From: Acidimicrobiia bacterium
Lineage (GTDB): Bacteria > Actinomycetota > Acidimicrobiia > Acidimicrobiales > SKKL01
Assembly: GCA_041676705.1 (NCBI GenBank)
Contig: JBAYRL010000003.1
Location: 1 to 64,000, forward strand
Length of the DNA: 64,000 bases
Direction of reading: 5' to 3'
Of this stretch, positions 45,113 to 53,576 are shown piece by piece. The stretch's first letter is position 1. Each line of letters starts with the position of its first letter. The translations under genes were made by a program, and so were the position numbers. Under the pieces are notes generated by a model, which was given only the letters and a program-made list of their open reading frames with translations, was not told the DNA's origin and searched no databases.

Positions 45113-46354
45113 CTATTCCTCGGCCTCCATCTCATTCGGATCGGAAGTTTCGGTGTCTTCGTAAACCTCAGGTGAGTCGTAACCGTCGTCCTCGCCTTCC
45201 AAGTCGAGGTCTACGGGTAGCCCTTCATCAGCCAACGGGTGGTCTTCACCGGCACCGGCCGACCATTCTTCGGCTGACAAAGCGGGGCCACCTTCAGCTG
45301 GTCGCCAAACCTGCTCACCGGTTTCCGCATCAACCACCCACTCCCCTTCCGCCCACTCTTCCGAAGCATAGGCTTCATCTTCGAGCAGCTGGCTTTCACT
45401 TTTGATATCAACCCGCCAACCAGTTAGCCGGGCAGCCAAACGAGCGTTTTGTCCTTCCTTGCCAATGGCCAAGGAGAGCTGATAGTCGGGAACAATTACT
45501 GTGGCGGTACCGGTCTCTTGGTCGATGTGAACTTCTTTGACCTTAGCTGGGGAAAGTGCCTTCATAACGAAGTCTTGCTGGTCTTCAGCAAAAGGCACAA
45601 TGTCGATTTTTTCGCCTCGTAGTTCGTTGACCACCATGCGAACCCTAATTCCCTGGGCTCCAACGCACGCACCAACGGGGTCGACGTTGGGGTCATTGGA
45701 ATAGACGGCGATCTTAGTGCGATGACCGGGCTCGCGGGCACAGGCCTTGATCTCTACTACCCCATCGGCAATTTCGGGTACTTCAAGCTCAAAAAGGCGC
45801 TTGATCAAGCCGGGGTGGGTTCGACTCACCACGATCTGTGGGCCTTTGGCGGTTTTACGCACTTCAACGATGTAGGCCTTTAAACGTGAGTTCGGTTCAG
45901 GCCGTTCGTAGGGAACTTGTTCCGCCTGTGGCAACAACGCCTCGACCCGACCCAAATCTAAAAGGGTGTAGCGATTGTCGCTTTGTTGGACAATACCGGT
46001 AACAATATCGCCCTCACGGCCAGCGTATTCCTCATACTTGAGCTCGCGCTCCGCTTCACGGATGCGCTGTGACATGACCTGCTTCGCCGTTTGTGCCGCA
46101 ATACGACCAAAGTTGGTTGGCGTAACATCCATTTCTGGCCCAAAGGGCACATAGTCTTCGTCGAGCTCTTGGGCAATGACACGAATTTCGAAGGTGTTGG
46201 GATCGATCGTTACCCAGGCATACTCCTGGGCATCGGGCATCCGCTTGTAAGCCGACTCTAAGGCGTCGGCTAGCGCTGCGAACAAGGTTTCTACCGAAAT
46301 CCCTTTGTCAGCAGCTAGCGCTTGAAGAGCCTCCATCATTTCAGGGTTACTCAT
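45113..46354 (-). CDS. nusA: Transcription termination/antitermination protein NusA
   Basis: Binds RNA polymerase to control pausing, termination and antitermination. The 413-residue protein has the N-terminal polymerase-binding domain, an S1 domain (GDIVTGIVQQSDNRYTLLDLG) and two KH domains (DPVGACVGAQGIRVRMVVNELRGEKIDIV; LSLAIGKEGQNARLAARLTGWRVDI). A long acidic C-terminal tail (about residues 320-413) takes the place of the AR repeats. Its ATG overlaps the rimP stop by 4 bases. Confidence 0.97.
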   Translation of the reverse strand: MSNPEMMEALQALAADKGISVETLFAALADALESAYKRMPDAQEYAWVTIDPNTFEIRVIAQELDEDYVPFGPEMDVTPTNFGRIAAQTAKQVMSQRIREAERELKYEEYAGREGDIVTGIVQQSDNRYTLLDLGRVEALLPQAEQVPYERPEPNSRLKAYIVEVRKTAKGPQIVVSRTHPGLIKRLFELEVPEIADGVVEIKACAREPGHRTKIAVYSNDPNVDPVGACVGAQGIRVRMVVNELRGEKIDIVPFAEDQQDFVMKALSPAKVKEVHIDQETGTATVIVPDYQLSLAIGKEGQNARLAARLTGWRVDIKSESQLLEDEAYASEEWAEGEWVVDAETGEQVWRPAEGGPALSAEEWSAGAGEDHPLADEGLPVDLDLEGEDDGYDSPEVYEDTETSDPNEMEAEE

Positions 46355-46872
46355 GGTGTGGACCTCCTATTGGGCGCTACCTGCTCGCGGGATGAAGCGG
46401 CCGGTGCGGCGGTTGAGCCCCACTCAAAAACAGTGCGGGCTGAATTAATATCTTCAAAAAGTATTTCGAGGCTCGCCTCAGCCTCACTGGGCTGAAGCCA
46501 AACCGTGGTGTCGTTGGTCTCTTCAATTGTGCCTCTCACCCGACGTTGACCATCTATAGCGTGGCGCAATTTAATGCTCACGGTTTCGCCAACTGCGCCA
46601 GCGAAATGACTTGGCGTTCGTAATTTTCGTTCTAAACCCGGAGTTGAGACTTCCAAGGTGTAGCTAGCACCGATTGGGTCGACGTCATCGAGCATCCGCG
46701 ACAACTCACGACTGATACTGCTCAGGTCGTCGATACTTGGGTTCTCGTTTTCACGAAGTGACGAGACCGTTACTCGTATGACCGGCCCGTGAGCCTCAAT
46801 GTCATAGAGCGAGAAGCCTCGGGCAGCGATAATGGGCTCGGCGATGGGCCGAACGCGGTCAATATTACTCAT
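46351..46872 (-). CDS. rimP: Ribosome maturation factor RimP
   Basis: Needed for 30S maturation. The 173-residue protein has the RimP N-terminal domain (IDDLSSISRELSRMLDDVDPIGASYTLEVSTPGLERKL, near residues 47-84) and the Sm-like C-terminal domain (AVGETVSIKLRHAIDGQRRVRGTIEE). A strong GGAGG precedes the ATG. It opens the nusA-infB operon; a hairpin terminator lies just upstream. Confidence 0.94.
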   Translation of the reverse strand: MSNIDRVRPIAEPIIAARGFSLYDIEAHGPVIRVTVSSLRENENPSIDDLSSISRELSRMLDDVDPIGASYTLEVSTPGLERKLRTPSHFAGAVGETVSIKLRHAIDGQRRVRGTIEETNDTTVWLQPSEAEASLEILFEDINSARTVFEWGSTAAPAASSREQVAPNRRSTP

Positions 46873-46901
46873 CGACGAACCTCCTTAAGTGACCGATTAC
46901 A

Positions 46902-46932
46902 ACAAAGGCGTGGGCAGTGCCCACGCCTTTGT
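46902..46932 (-). terminator. Hairpin terminator after proS
   Basis: A perfect 14-bp inverted repeat (46902-46915 with 46919-46932, GTGGGC/GCCCAC at the loop) with a 3-base loop lies between the proS stop and rimP. On the proS strand it is followed by TGTAATC after the TTTGT end of the arm, only weakly U-rich. It separates proS from the rimP operon. Confidence 0.8.
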
Positions 46933-46993
46933 GCGACTTGCGTACAAGAACGACTAGCCAGTATAGCCCGGAGCGGGACCAACAAGTGAAGCC

Positions 46994-48418
46994 CTAGTAG
47001 GCCCTAGCTGTCACAGCTACTAAATCGGCTTCTTCTGACGAACGAGGTAGCCGCCCATCAGGGCGAATAAGACAGCGCACCGTTACACCCGATTCTGCCA
47101 GAGTATCTTCGCCATCTTCACCCAACACCGACCATGGCACCTTGGCGAAACCTACTCTCGAGGCCTCAATAGCCTCGGCCAGCGTAGTGACCTCTTCTAT
47201 GGCGCTATTACGTCGCGTCTCAGCTTCGGTGTATAAGTCGTCTTGGATCCGCTCCAACCATTCCACAACGAGGCCCGATGCTTGTGTGGGACTCACCATT
47301 GCGTCGCGACCATCTTGGCCCTGATCACGATCACGCCGGATAACTTTAACCGTGTTAGCCGCAAGGTCGCGGGGCCCAACCTCTATGCGTACTGGCACAC
47401 CCTTTAGCTCCCATTCGGTTACTCGCCGACCAAATGAAACCGAGACCGAATCATCAAGTCGAGCGCGAATCCCGTGGACCTTCAGCTCGTCGACAAGCTG
47501 CGATGCGACACTCTGGCAAGCTTCATCGTCGCGAACTACCACCACCACAACCTGAATCGGGGCCACATTTGGTGGCATTCGCAGCCCGTTGTCATCACCG
47601 TGGCTCATAATGAGTCCGCCCAACATTCGAGTTGAGACCCCCCATGAGGTGGTCCAAGCCATCTGTTGAGACCCGTTTTGATCCAAAAACATCATGTTGA
47701 AAGCTTGAGCGAAGTTTTGACCTAACTCGTGGCTCGTACCCATCTGTAGGGCTTTGCCGTCGCGCATCATAGCTTCAAGGGTCATGGTGTTGGTGGCCCC
47801 AGCGAAGCGTTCACGACGCGTTTTACGGCCCACGATTACCGGCATGGCCAGCTCTTTCACCATGAAATCTTGGTAGACGTTATAAAGTATTGTTTCCGCG
47901 TATTCTCGGGCGTCTTCTTCGCTGGCATGAGCAGTGTGCCCTTCTTGCCACAAGAATTCGGTACTGCGCAAGAACACCCGTGGTCTCATTTCCCAGCGCA
48001 CCACGTTGGCCCATTGGTTCAACAGCATGGGTAAGTCGCGATAGCTCTGCATCCACTTCGCCATGTATTCGCCAAAAACCGTTTCGGAGGTCGGGCGTAC
48101 CACGACCGGTTCTTCTAGCTCTTTACCGCCAGCATGGGTTACCACCGCCAACTCGGGGCTGAAACCCTCTACATGCTCGGCTTCTCGCTCGAAATATGAC
48201 TGGGGAATGAAGAGCGGAAACGAAACGTTTTGAGCCCCAGCGGCCTTAATACGATCATCGACTTGGCGTTGAATTAACTCCCAAAGAGCGTATCCATATG
48301 GTCGTATGACCATTGTGCCGCGCACCGGCCCATTCTCTGCTAATTCTGCTTTCTGGACGATATCTTGATACCAGCGAGGGAAGTCCTCAGCCTGGGCGGT
48401 TAATACACGGCTAGCCAT
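46994..48418 (-). CDS. proS: Prolyl-tRNA synthetase, eukaryote/archaea-type
   Basis: Charges tRNA-Pro. The 474-residue class II synthetase lacks the large INS editing domain of the usual bacterial enzyme. It has the archaeal/eukaryotic-like layout: FPRWYQDIVQKAELAENGPVRG at the start, VVRPTSETVFGEYMAKWMQSYRDLPMLLNQW (motif 2 region), EFLWQEGHTAH, and an anticodon-binding domain with the zinc-binding-type C-terminal part, ending in AY. The proline and ATP sites are intact. It ends in a strong hairpin and is divergent from the MFS gene. Confidence 0.95.
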   Translation of the reverse strand: MASRVLTAQAEDFPRWYQDIVQKAELAENGPVRGTMVIRPYGYALWELIQRQVDDRIKAAGAQNVSFPLFIPQSYFEREAEHVEGFSPELAVVTHAGGKELEEPVVVRPTSETVFGEYMAKWMQSYRDLPMLLNQWANVVRWEMRPRVFLRSTEFLWQEGHTAHASEEDAREYAETILYNVYQDFMVKELAMPVIVGRKTRRERFAGATNTMTLEAMMRDGKALQMGTSHELGQNFAQAFNMMFLDQNGSQQMAWTTSWGVSTRMLGGLIMSHGDDNGLRMPPNVAPIQVVVVVVRDDEACQSVASQLVDELKVHGIRARLDDSVSVSFGRRVTEWELKGVPVRIEVGPRDLAANTVKVIRRDRDQGQDGRDAMVSPTQASGLVVEWLERIQDDLYTEAETRRNSAIEEVTTLAEAIEASRVGFAKVPWSVLGEDGEDTLAESGVTVRCLIRPDGRLPRSSEEADLVAVTARAY

Positions 48419-48610
48419 AGTGCATTACACACTACTTCCTATCCATAGCCAGCCCAGACCTGTACCCGTTCATTAATCACTAACCCCCACAAACCGAAAC
48501 CGAGCTCACCACCGTTGTTGAACCAAACTGACCTCGCCGTGTCCGCAGAATTTGACCAACCCACCGAGCTGCGCCGCACTGTAAACGAAAAATGGGCCTA
48601 GTTCGTAGGC

Positions 48611-49846
48611 ATGGGCTTGCTCATGGTCGGCTCTGGCCTTTTGCACAGTGTGGTGGGGCTGCGCTCCGCCCTCGAAGGCTTCAGCACGACCACCACCGGC
48701 GTGGTCATGTCTTCGTATTACCTAGGGTTCCTTATCGGTTCCAAGCAAGCACCTCGATTTGTGGCCAACGTGGGTCACATCCGCACCTTCGCAGCACTAG
48801 CTGCCATCACATCATCATCGGCGCTGGTACATCTGCTAGTGGTCCATCCCGGTGTCTGGATTGTCGGTCGCTTGGCCACTGGTTTTGGTCTAGCCGGGCT
48901 TTTTGTGGTGGCTGAGAGCTGGCTCAACAGCGACATCACCAACTCAAGCCGAGGCAGTGTGTTAAGCATCTATCTGGTGGTAGCCAACGGTGGTATGGCC
49001 GCAGGTCAACTACTACTTAATATCGGTGATCCGGCCACCGCCCGCCTTTTCCTCATCGTTTCAATTTTGTTTTCGTTGTCGCTCGTACCGACCTCACTTT
49101 CAGCCACTTCTTCACCACAATTATTCCAGCCAAAGAAGGTGTCGTTAGCTTCGGTTTATGCGGCCGCGCCACTTGGTGTCGTGGGTTCCCTAGTGGCTGG
49201 CGCTGCCGCTGGTGCCGTATTTGGTGCCGGCGTTATTTACACGCAGCTCGCTGGTTTCACGTTGGCCCAGACCTCAATCTTCATGATGTTGATAATTCTT
49301 GGCGGAGCTGCGCTGCAATGGCCGATCGGTGCCTTGTCGGATCGAATGGACCGCCGCAAGATGATCGCCATTACCGCCTTCTTCTCGGCCGGGGTCTGCA
49401 TGCTAGGAATCGTCTTCCCGAGCGGTGCCATGCTTTATGTTCTGGCGGTTGCCATGGGTGGATTCATTTTTCCGCTGTACTCGTTAGCAAACGCCCACGC
49501 CAACGATTTCATGGCACCCGAAGATGTGGTTGGCGCTGGCAGTCAGCTGATATTTGTGAACGGTATCGGCTCGGTAGCTGGCCCCATCTTGGTAACCGCG
49601 GCGATGGCCAAAGTAGGGCCAAGTGGCTATTTCTGGTATTTAGCATGGGTGCACATTGCCATCGCGGCCTACGCCATGTATCGCATGTCCAAGAGGGCAC
49701 CAATCGCGCCAGAAGACCAATCAACCTACGCCAGCTATCCGGCTGAATCATCAGTACTTGTAGCTACTCTCGACCCCCAAGCGTGGGATGAAGATGATCA
49801 GCCCCGCTTTGACACCGAAGAACTGCCAGCAGTGGAAATTAATTAG
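48611..49846 (+). CDS. MFS transporter with in-frame TAG near its N-terminus
   Basis: A major-facilitator protein of about 12 membrane segments (411 residues from ATG 48611); the substrate is unknown. Loop motifs include GSKQAPRFVANVGHIR (motif A region), GRLATGFGLAGLFVVAESWLN and PIGALSDRMDRRKMI. It resembles YcaD-like transporters. The frame continues upstream as LRRTVNEKWA, then TAG (48599-48601), then FVGMGLLM, a natural N-terminus from about GTG 48539 interrupted by one amber codon. Starting at 48611 leaves a slightly short first helix, with no ribosome site. It may be a recent point mutation, a sequencing error, or a truly later start. The C-terminus is acidic. It overlaps the ispG end by 4 bases. 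Confidence 0.75.
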   Translation: MGLLMVGSGLLHSVVGLRSALEGFSTTTTGVVMSSYYLGFLIGSKQAPRFVANVGHIRTFAALAAITSSSALVHLLVVHPGVWIVGRLATGFGLAGLFVVAESWLNSDITNSSRGSVLSIYLVVANGGMAAGQLLLNIGDPATARLFLIVSILFSLSLVPTSLSATSSPQLFQPKKVSLASVYAAAPLGVVGSLVAGAAAGAVFGAGVIYTQLAGFTLAQTSIFMMLIILGGAALQWPIGALSDRMDRRKMIAITAFFSAGVCMLGIVFPSGAMLYVLAVAMGGFIFPLYSLANAHANDFMAPEDVVGAGSQLIFVNGIGSVAGPILVTAAMAKVGPSGYFWYLAWVHIAIAAYAMYRMSKRAPIAPEDQSTYASYPAESSVLVATLDPQAWDEDDQPRFDTEELPAVEIN

Positions 49847-51072
49847 CGAGTGATAGTACGGATCGTTTGGATCCGAGCCTCACTGGCATTGACATCGGGA
49901 CCCTTTTCGCCTATCAGCGCATTACGGTCCGCTTCGGCCTCACGCTGCGCTTTTTCGGTATCGACACGAGCCAAGGCGGCATCGGTGCCGTGCTCCACAA
50001 TGAACTCGGCCCACTCCACCAAGGCATCGACCATCTCGTCTTCGGGCACAACCGCCACGTTTTGGCCCTTCACGAACAGATGACCACGATGACGTCCGGC
50101 CGCAATACCCAAATCAGCGTCGCGCGCCTCGCCCGGTCCGTTTACTACGCAACCCATCACCGCCACTTGCAACGGAATCTCCCGCTCACCAAACGCCGCC
50201 AAAGCATCGTTCGCAACTTTAATCACGTCGACTTCGGCGCGGCCACAGCTGGGACACGCAATCAAGTCAACGTTTTTGCGTTCACGTAAGCCCATCGCTT
50301 CCAAGAGCGCCCGGCCCGCTTTGACTTCTTCCACCGGATCGGCGGTAAGCGAGTAGCGAATCGTGTCGCCGATGCCTTCCGCCAACAGGGTGGCGATACC
50401 AGCGGTCGCTTTAACAATGCCCGCCGGTGGTGGTCCAGCCTCGGTAACACCAAGGTGCAAAGGATGATCGGTCGCGTCGGCCAATTGGCGGTATGACTCG
50501 ATCATTAGCGGCACATTCGAAGCTTTGACCGAAATTTTGACGTCGTTGAAATCAACCTGATTGAAATAGTCGAGCTCGATCATGGCCGATTCCACCATGG
50601 CCTCGGGGGTAACACGGCCACCGTATTTTTCATACAGTGCCGGGTCTAATGAGCCGCCGTTAACCCCAATACGTATCGACACTCCGCGGTCGCGAGCTTC
50701 ACGCGCCACCGCCTTAATGTGCTCTTCTCGACGAATATTGCCCGGGTTCAGACGCAAACCATGAACACCAGCTTCAAGGGCTGCTAAAGCCATGCGGTAT
50801 TGGTGGTGAATGTCAGCAATAATCGGTACTGGCGAACGTGGAATTATGCGTGCAAGACCTTCAGCGGCTTCGGGTTCATTGCAAGTACAGCGCACGATAT
50901 CGCAGCCCGCCGCAGCTAAAGCGTAAATTTGTTGCAGGGTACCTTCCACGTCAGCCGTTTTGGTGGTGGTCATCGACTGAACCGTGACGGGAGCCCCGCC
51001 ACCTACGAGAACCGAACCCACCTTGATCTGTTGGGTTTGGCGCCGCGGAAAGGTAATTGAACCAGCGTCCAT
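49843..51072 (-). CDS. ispG: 4-hydroxy-3-methylbut-2-en-1-yl diphosphate synthase
   Basis: 4Fe-4S enzyme, next-to-last step of the MEP isoprenoid pathway. The 409-residue protein has VGSVLVGGGAPVTVQSMTTTKT at the start, NPGNIRREEHIK (near residue 110), and C-terminal cluster cysteines in ACPSCGRAEVDVI and GCVVNGPGEA (near 270-315). A C-terminal tail of about 40 charged residues is added. dxr of the same pathway is 1.3 kb away in the same cluster. Confidence 0.97.
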   Translation of the reverse strand: MDAGSITFPRRQTQQIKVGSVLVGGGAPVTVQSMTTTKTADVEGTLQQIYALAAAGCDIVRCTCNEPEAAEGLARIIPRSPVPIIADIHHQYRMALAALEAGVHGLRLNPGNIRREEHIKAVAREARDRGVSIRIGVNGGSLDPALYEKYGGRVTPEAMVESAMIELDYFNQVDFNDVKISVKASNVPLMIESYRQLADATDHPLHLGVTEAGPPPAGIVKATAGIATLLAEGIGDTIRYSLTADPVEEVKAGRALLEAMGLRERKNVDLIACPSCGRAEVDVIKVANDALAAFGEREIPLQVAVMGCVVNGPGEARDADLGIAAGRHRGHLFVKGQNVAVVPEDEMVDALVEWAEFIVEHGTDAALARVDTEKAQREAEADRNALIGEKGPDVNASEARIQTIRTITR

Positions 51073-51099
51073 TGGATCGTACCTTTACATTTGAGATTG

Positions 51100-52404
51100 C
51101 TAGTTGAGGTTAATGGGGTTTGCGATATCGAGATACAGAGAAAGCAACCCGATGCTAATGAGCACAAATACCACCAGATATGTAAGTGGCATAAGTTTGC
51201 CCACATCAGCATGGTATCGATTGGGTCGTCGACTAATTAGCTCGCGCAGGCGTTCATAGGTAGCCACCGCCACATGTCCACCATCGAGTGGCAAGAGAGG
51301 GACCAGGTTGAAGATTCCAATGAAGATGTTGATCAGTGCCAAGAACCCGAGCAACGGCACCACACCGGTGTCAGCGGCTTGGGCCCCGATTCGAGCCGCT
51401 CCATAGATAGAGATCACCCGGCCTTCTACTTCATCAGGGCTGTTCGTTGAACCAGGTACCACTTCGCTAGAAGTGCCCGAACTGGTGTCATTAAAGGCGA
51501 TCGACACAAAACTCTTCAGGCCCGAAGGCGAAAAGAAGCTGACCAACGAACGTGTTGATTCCCAGGCGTAACGCCCAAAATCTCCCACCGCTTGAGGTAC
51601 CGCCTCGACGGGTGAAACCGGTTGCAATGCGTATTCTGGGCCAACTCCGAGAAACGCACCACCAACGCCGTTATCACCAAGCTCAACGGAAACCATGCGG
51701 CTTTGCGTACCGCTCACGGCCTCAACTGTGACCACATCGCCCGGGTTATGCGACAAGATTTGATCACGGAGTTCTTCAAAGGTCGCCACATCAGTGCCGT
51801 CGATGGCCACGACCTGATCGCCAAGGGCAATACCGGCTTGGCTGGCAGGACTAGGCGCTCCAGCGTCAATACTTGCCAAGCGACCAACCGTCCAGGCTTC
51901 GTCCCGGTATTCTCCAAACCCCACCAGAATCACGAACAAGCACAAAAGCGCCAGGGCGAAGTGCATGGCAGAACCAGCCAACGCCACTGACATGCGACGC
52001 CAATACGGCTTCTGTCGGTAGGTACGGGCCTCATCAGCCGGGTCGACCTCTTCCAAGTTGGTCATTCCAATGACCTTCACGTAGGCACCAGCCGGTATGG
52101 CTTTGATCCCATAGGTGGTTTCACCTCTGGTGAACGACCAAATGGTGGGTCCAAAGCCAATGAAAAACTCGGTGCATTTCATGCCCGCTGCACGGGCCGT
52201 GACAAAGTGACCCAGCTCGTGGAGGAAGATCATGACCACAATGGCCGCCACAACAATGACCGCTGAAAGCCCCGCCCATACACCAAGCAGTGCAATGGCC
52301 GCCGCCAACACCACTAGTGGTAACCAACTCGAGCGAACTTCGACCATGTCGCCTTCATCACTGGGCACGGACGGGTTGTTAGAAGAATGGGTTTCGCTTG
52401 TCAT
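51100..52404 (-). CDS. rseP: Site-2 intramembrane protease RseP family
   Basis: A 434-residue intramembrane zinc metalloprotease that cuts membrane-bound anti-sigma factors or signal-peptide remnants. It has the HExxH site in FLHELGHFVTA (near residue 65), a PDZ domain (SQAGIALGDQVVAIDGTDVATFEELRDQI, near 185-215) and the second metal motif NLVPLLPLDGGH near the end, with helices around these. Its ATG overlaps the dxr stop by 4 bases. The dxr-rseP-ispG order is typical. Confidence 0.95.
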   Translation of the reverse strand: MTSETHSSNNPSVPSDEGDMVEVRSSWLPLVVLAAAIALLGVWAGLSAVIVVAAIVVMIFLHELGHFVTARAAGMKCTEFFIGFGPTIWSFTRGETTYGIKAIPAGAYVKVIGMTNLEEVDPADEARTYRQKPYWRRMSVALAGSAMHFALALLCLFVILVGFGEYRDEAWTVGRLASIDAGAPSPASQAGIALGDQVVAIDGTDVATFEELRDQILSHNPGDVVTVEAVSGTQSRMVSVELGDNGVGGAFLGVGPEYALQPVSPVEAVPQAVGDFGRYAWESTRSLVSFFSPSGLKSFVSIAFNDTSSGTSSEVVPGSTNSPDEVEGRVISIYGAARIGAQAADTGVVPLLGFLALINIFIGIFNLVPLLPLDGGHVAVATYERLRELISRRPNRYHADVGKLMPLTYLVVFVLISIGLLSLYLDIANPINLN

Positions 52405-53561
52405 GAAAGCTCCTGTACCGCTGAGTGGGCGGCGTGGCGGGCTTGTCGGTCGGCATGGACTACAGCTTCGAGAGAATCAGCTTCTCCCCCATCATGCCGG
52501 GCCATGGCGCGTTTACAGACCTCAACTATGTCTATCCACCTAATTGAACCACCGAGAAATGCAGCGACAGCTATTTCGTTGGCGCCGTTTAACCACGCTG
52601 GCATGCTTCCACCCGCGCGACCTGCTTCATAGGCAAGGCCGAGGGCTGGGAACGCCGTTAAATCTGGCGGGAAAAATTCTAGAGTGGTTGGGTTACGCCA
52701 ATCCATGGCTCCAAAAGCCGTATCGTGACGATCTGGATAGGCCAAAGCATAAGCAATCGGTAAGCACATGGTGGGCTCGGATATTTGTGCGATCGTCGAG
52801 CCATCGCTCCATTCCACCATTGAATGCACGATGGACTGAGGGTGGATGACGACCTCTATCTGGTCGTAACTAGCATCAAAAAGCTCGTGAGCTTCGATCA
52901 CCTCTAGCCCTTTATTCATCATGGTCGAGGAATCGATAGTGATCTTCGGACCCATTGACCAAGTCGGATGCGCTAGGGCTTCTTCAACTGAAACCGCCGC
53001 TAACTGCTCGGCCGAAAAGCCCCGGAAAGGGCCACCGCTAGCGGTCAACACAATTCGTCTTAAGGCCTCCGACCGGTCGCTTGAGCGTAAACACTGATGC
53101 ACCGCGGCATGTTCAGAATCAACAGGCACAATTTCGGCACCCGGAGTTTGGGCGACCGCCCTAACGACAGGTCCACCCGCAATTAGTGATTCCTTGTTGG
53201 CTAAAGCCAAGCGTTTGCCAGCTCGAAGCGTCTCAATCGTGGCCGCTAAACCAGCAAAACCCACCACACCATTAACCACCACATCACATAAGCGGGCCGC
53301 TTCAGCGAAACCTTCGGTACCCAGCATGATCTCAGTTTGGCTGGGAAGTTGTCCGCGAACTCTGGAAGCTACTTCTTCATCGGAAACAACGACCAGGGCC
53401 GGCTTATAACGTTGGGCCTGAGCCACCAGGGCTTCCGCCGAAGAATGGGCACTAAGGGCCACAACTTCATAATCGTTTGGAGCGCTGTTTATTACGTCGA
53501 GGGTTTGAGTACCAATCGAACCAGTCGAACCAAGAATTGCTACTTTTGACGGCGTCGACAT
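52401..53561 (-). CDS. dxr: 1-deoxy-D-xylulose-5-phosphate reductoisomerase
   Basis: First committed step of the MEP pathway (DXP to MEP, NADPH). The 386-residue protein has VAILGSTGSIGTQTLDV at the start, LANKESLIAGG (near residue 117), SEHAAVHQCL, TASGGPFRG, HPTWSMGPKITIDSSTMMNKGLEVIEA and WRNPTTLEFF. The ATG at 53561 is directly preceded by an in-frame GTG (53564); GAGG lies just upstream. It follows cdsA by about 15 bases. Confidence 0.97.
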   Translation of the reverse strand: MSTPSKVAILGSTGSIGTQTLDVINSAPNDYEVVALSAHSSAEALVAQAQRYKPALVVVSDEEVASRVRGQLPSQTEIMLGTEGFAEAARLCDVVVNGVVGFAGLAATIETLRAGKRLALANKESLIAGGPVVRAVAQTPGAEIVPVDSEHAAVHQCLRSSDRSEALRRIVLTASGGPFRGFSAEQLAAVSVEEALAHPTWSMGPKITIDSSTMMNKGLEVIEAHELFDASYDQIEVVIHPQSIVHSMVEWSDGSTIAQISEPTMCLPIAYALAYPDRHDTAFGAMDWRNPTTLEFFPPDLTAFPALGLAYEAGRAGGSMPAWLNGANEIAVAAFLGGSIRWIDIVEVCKRAMARHDGGEADSLEAVVHADRQARHAAHSAVQELS

Positions 53562-53576
53562 CACGCCTCGGGCTCA

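Noticed and set aside
44749..45405. A 218-codon plus-strand frame across the infB-ylxR-nusA junction.
   Set aside because: Antisense to three secure genes; basic low-complexity translation.
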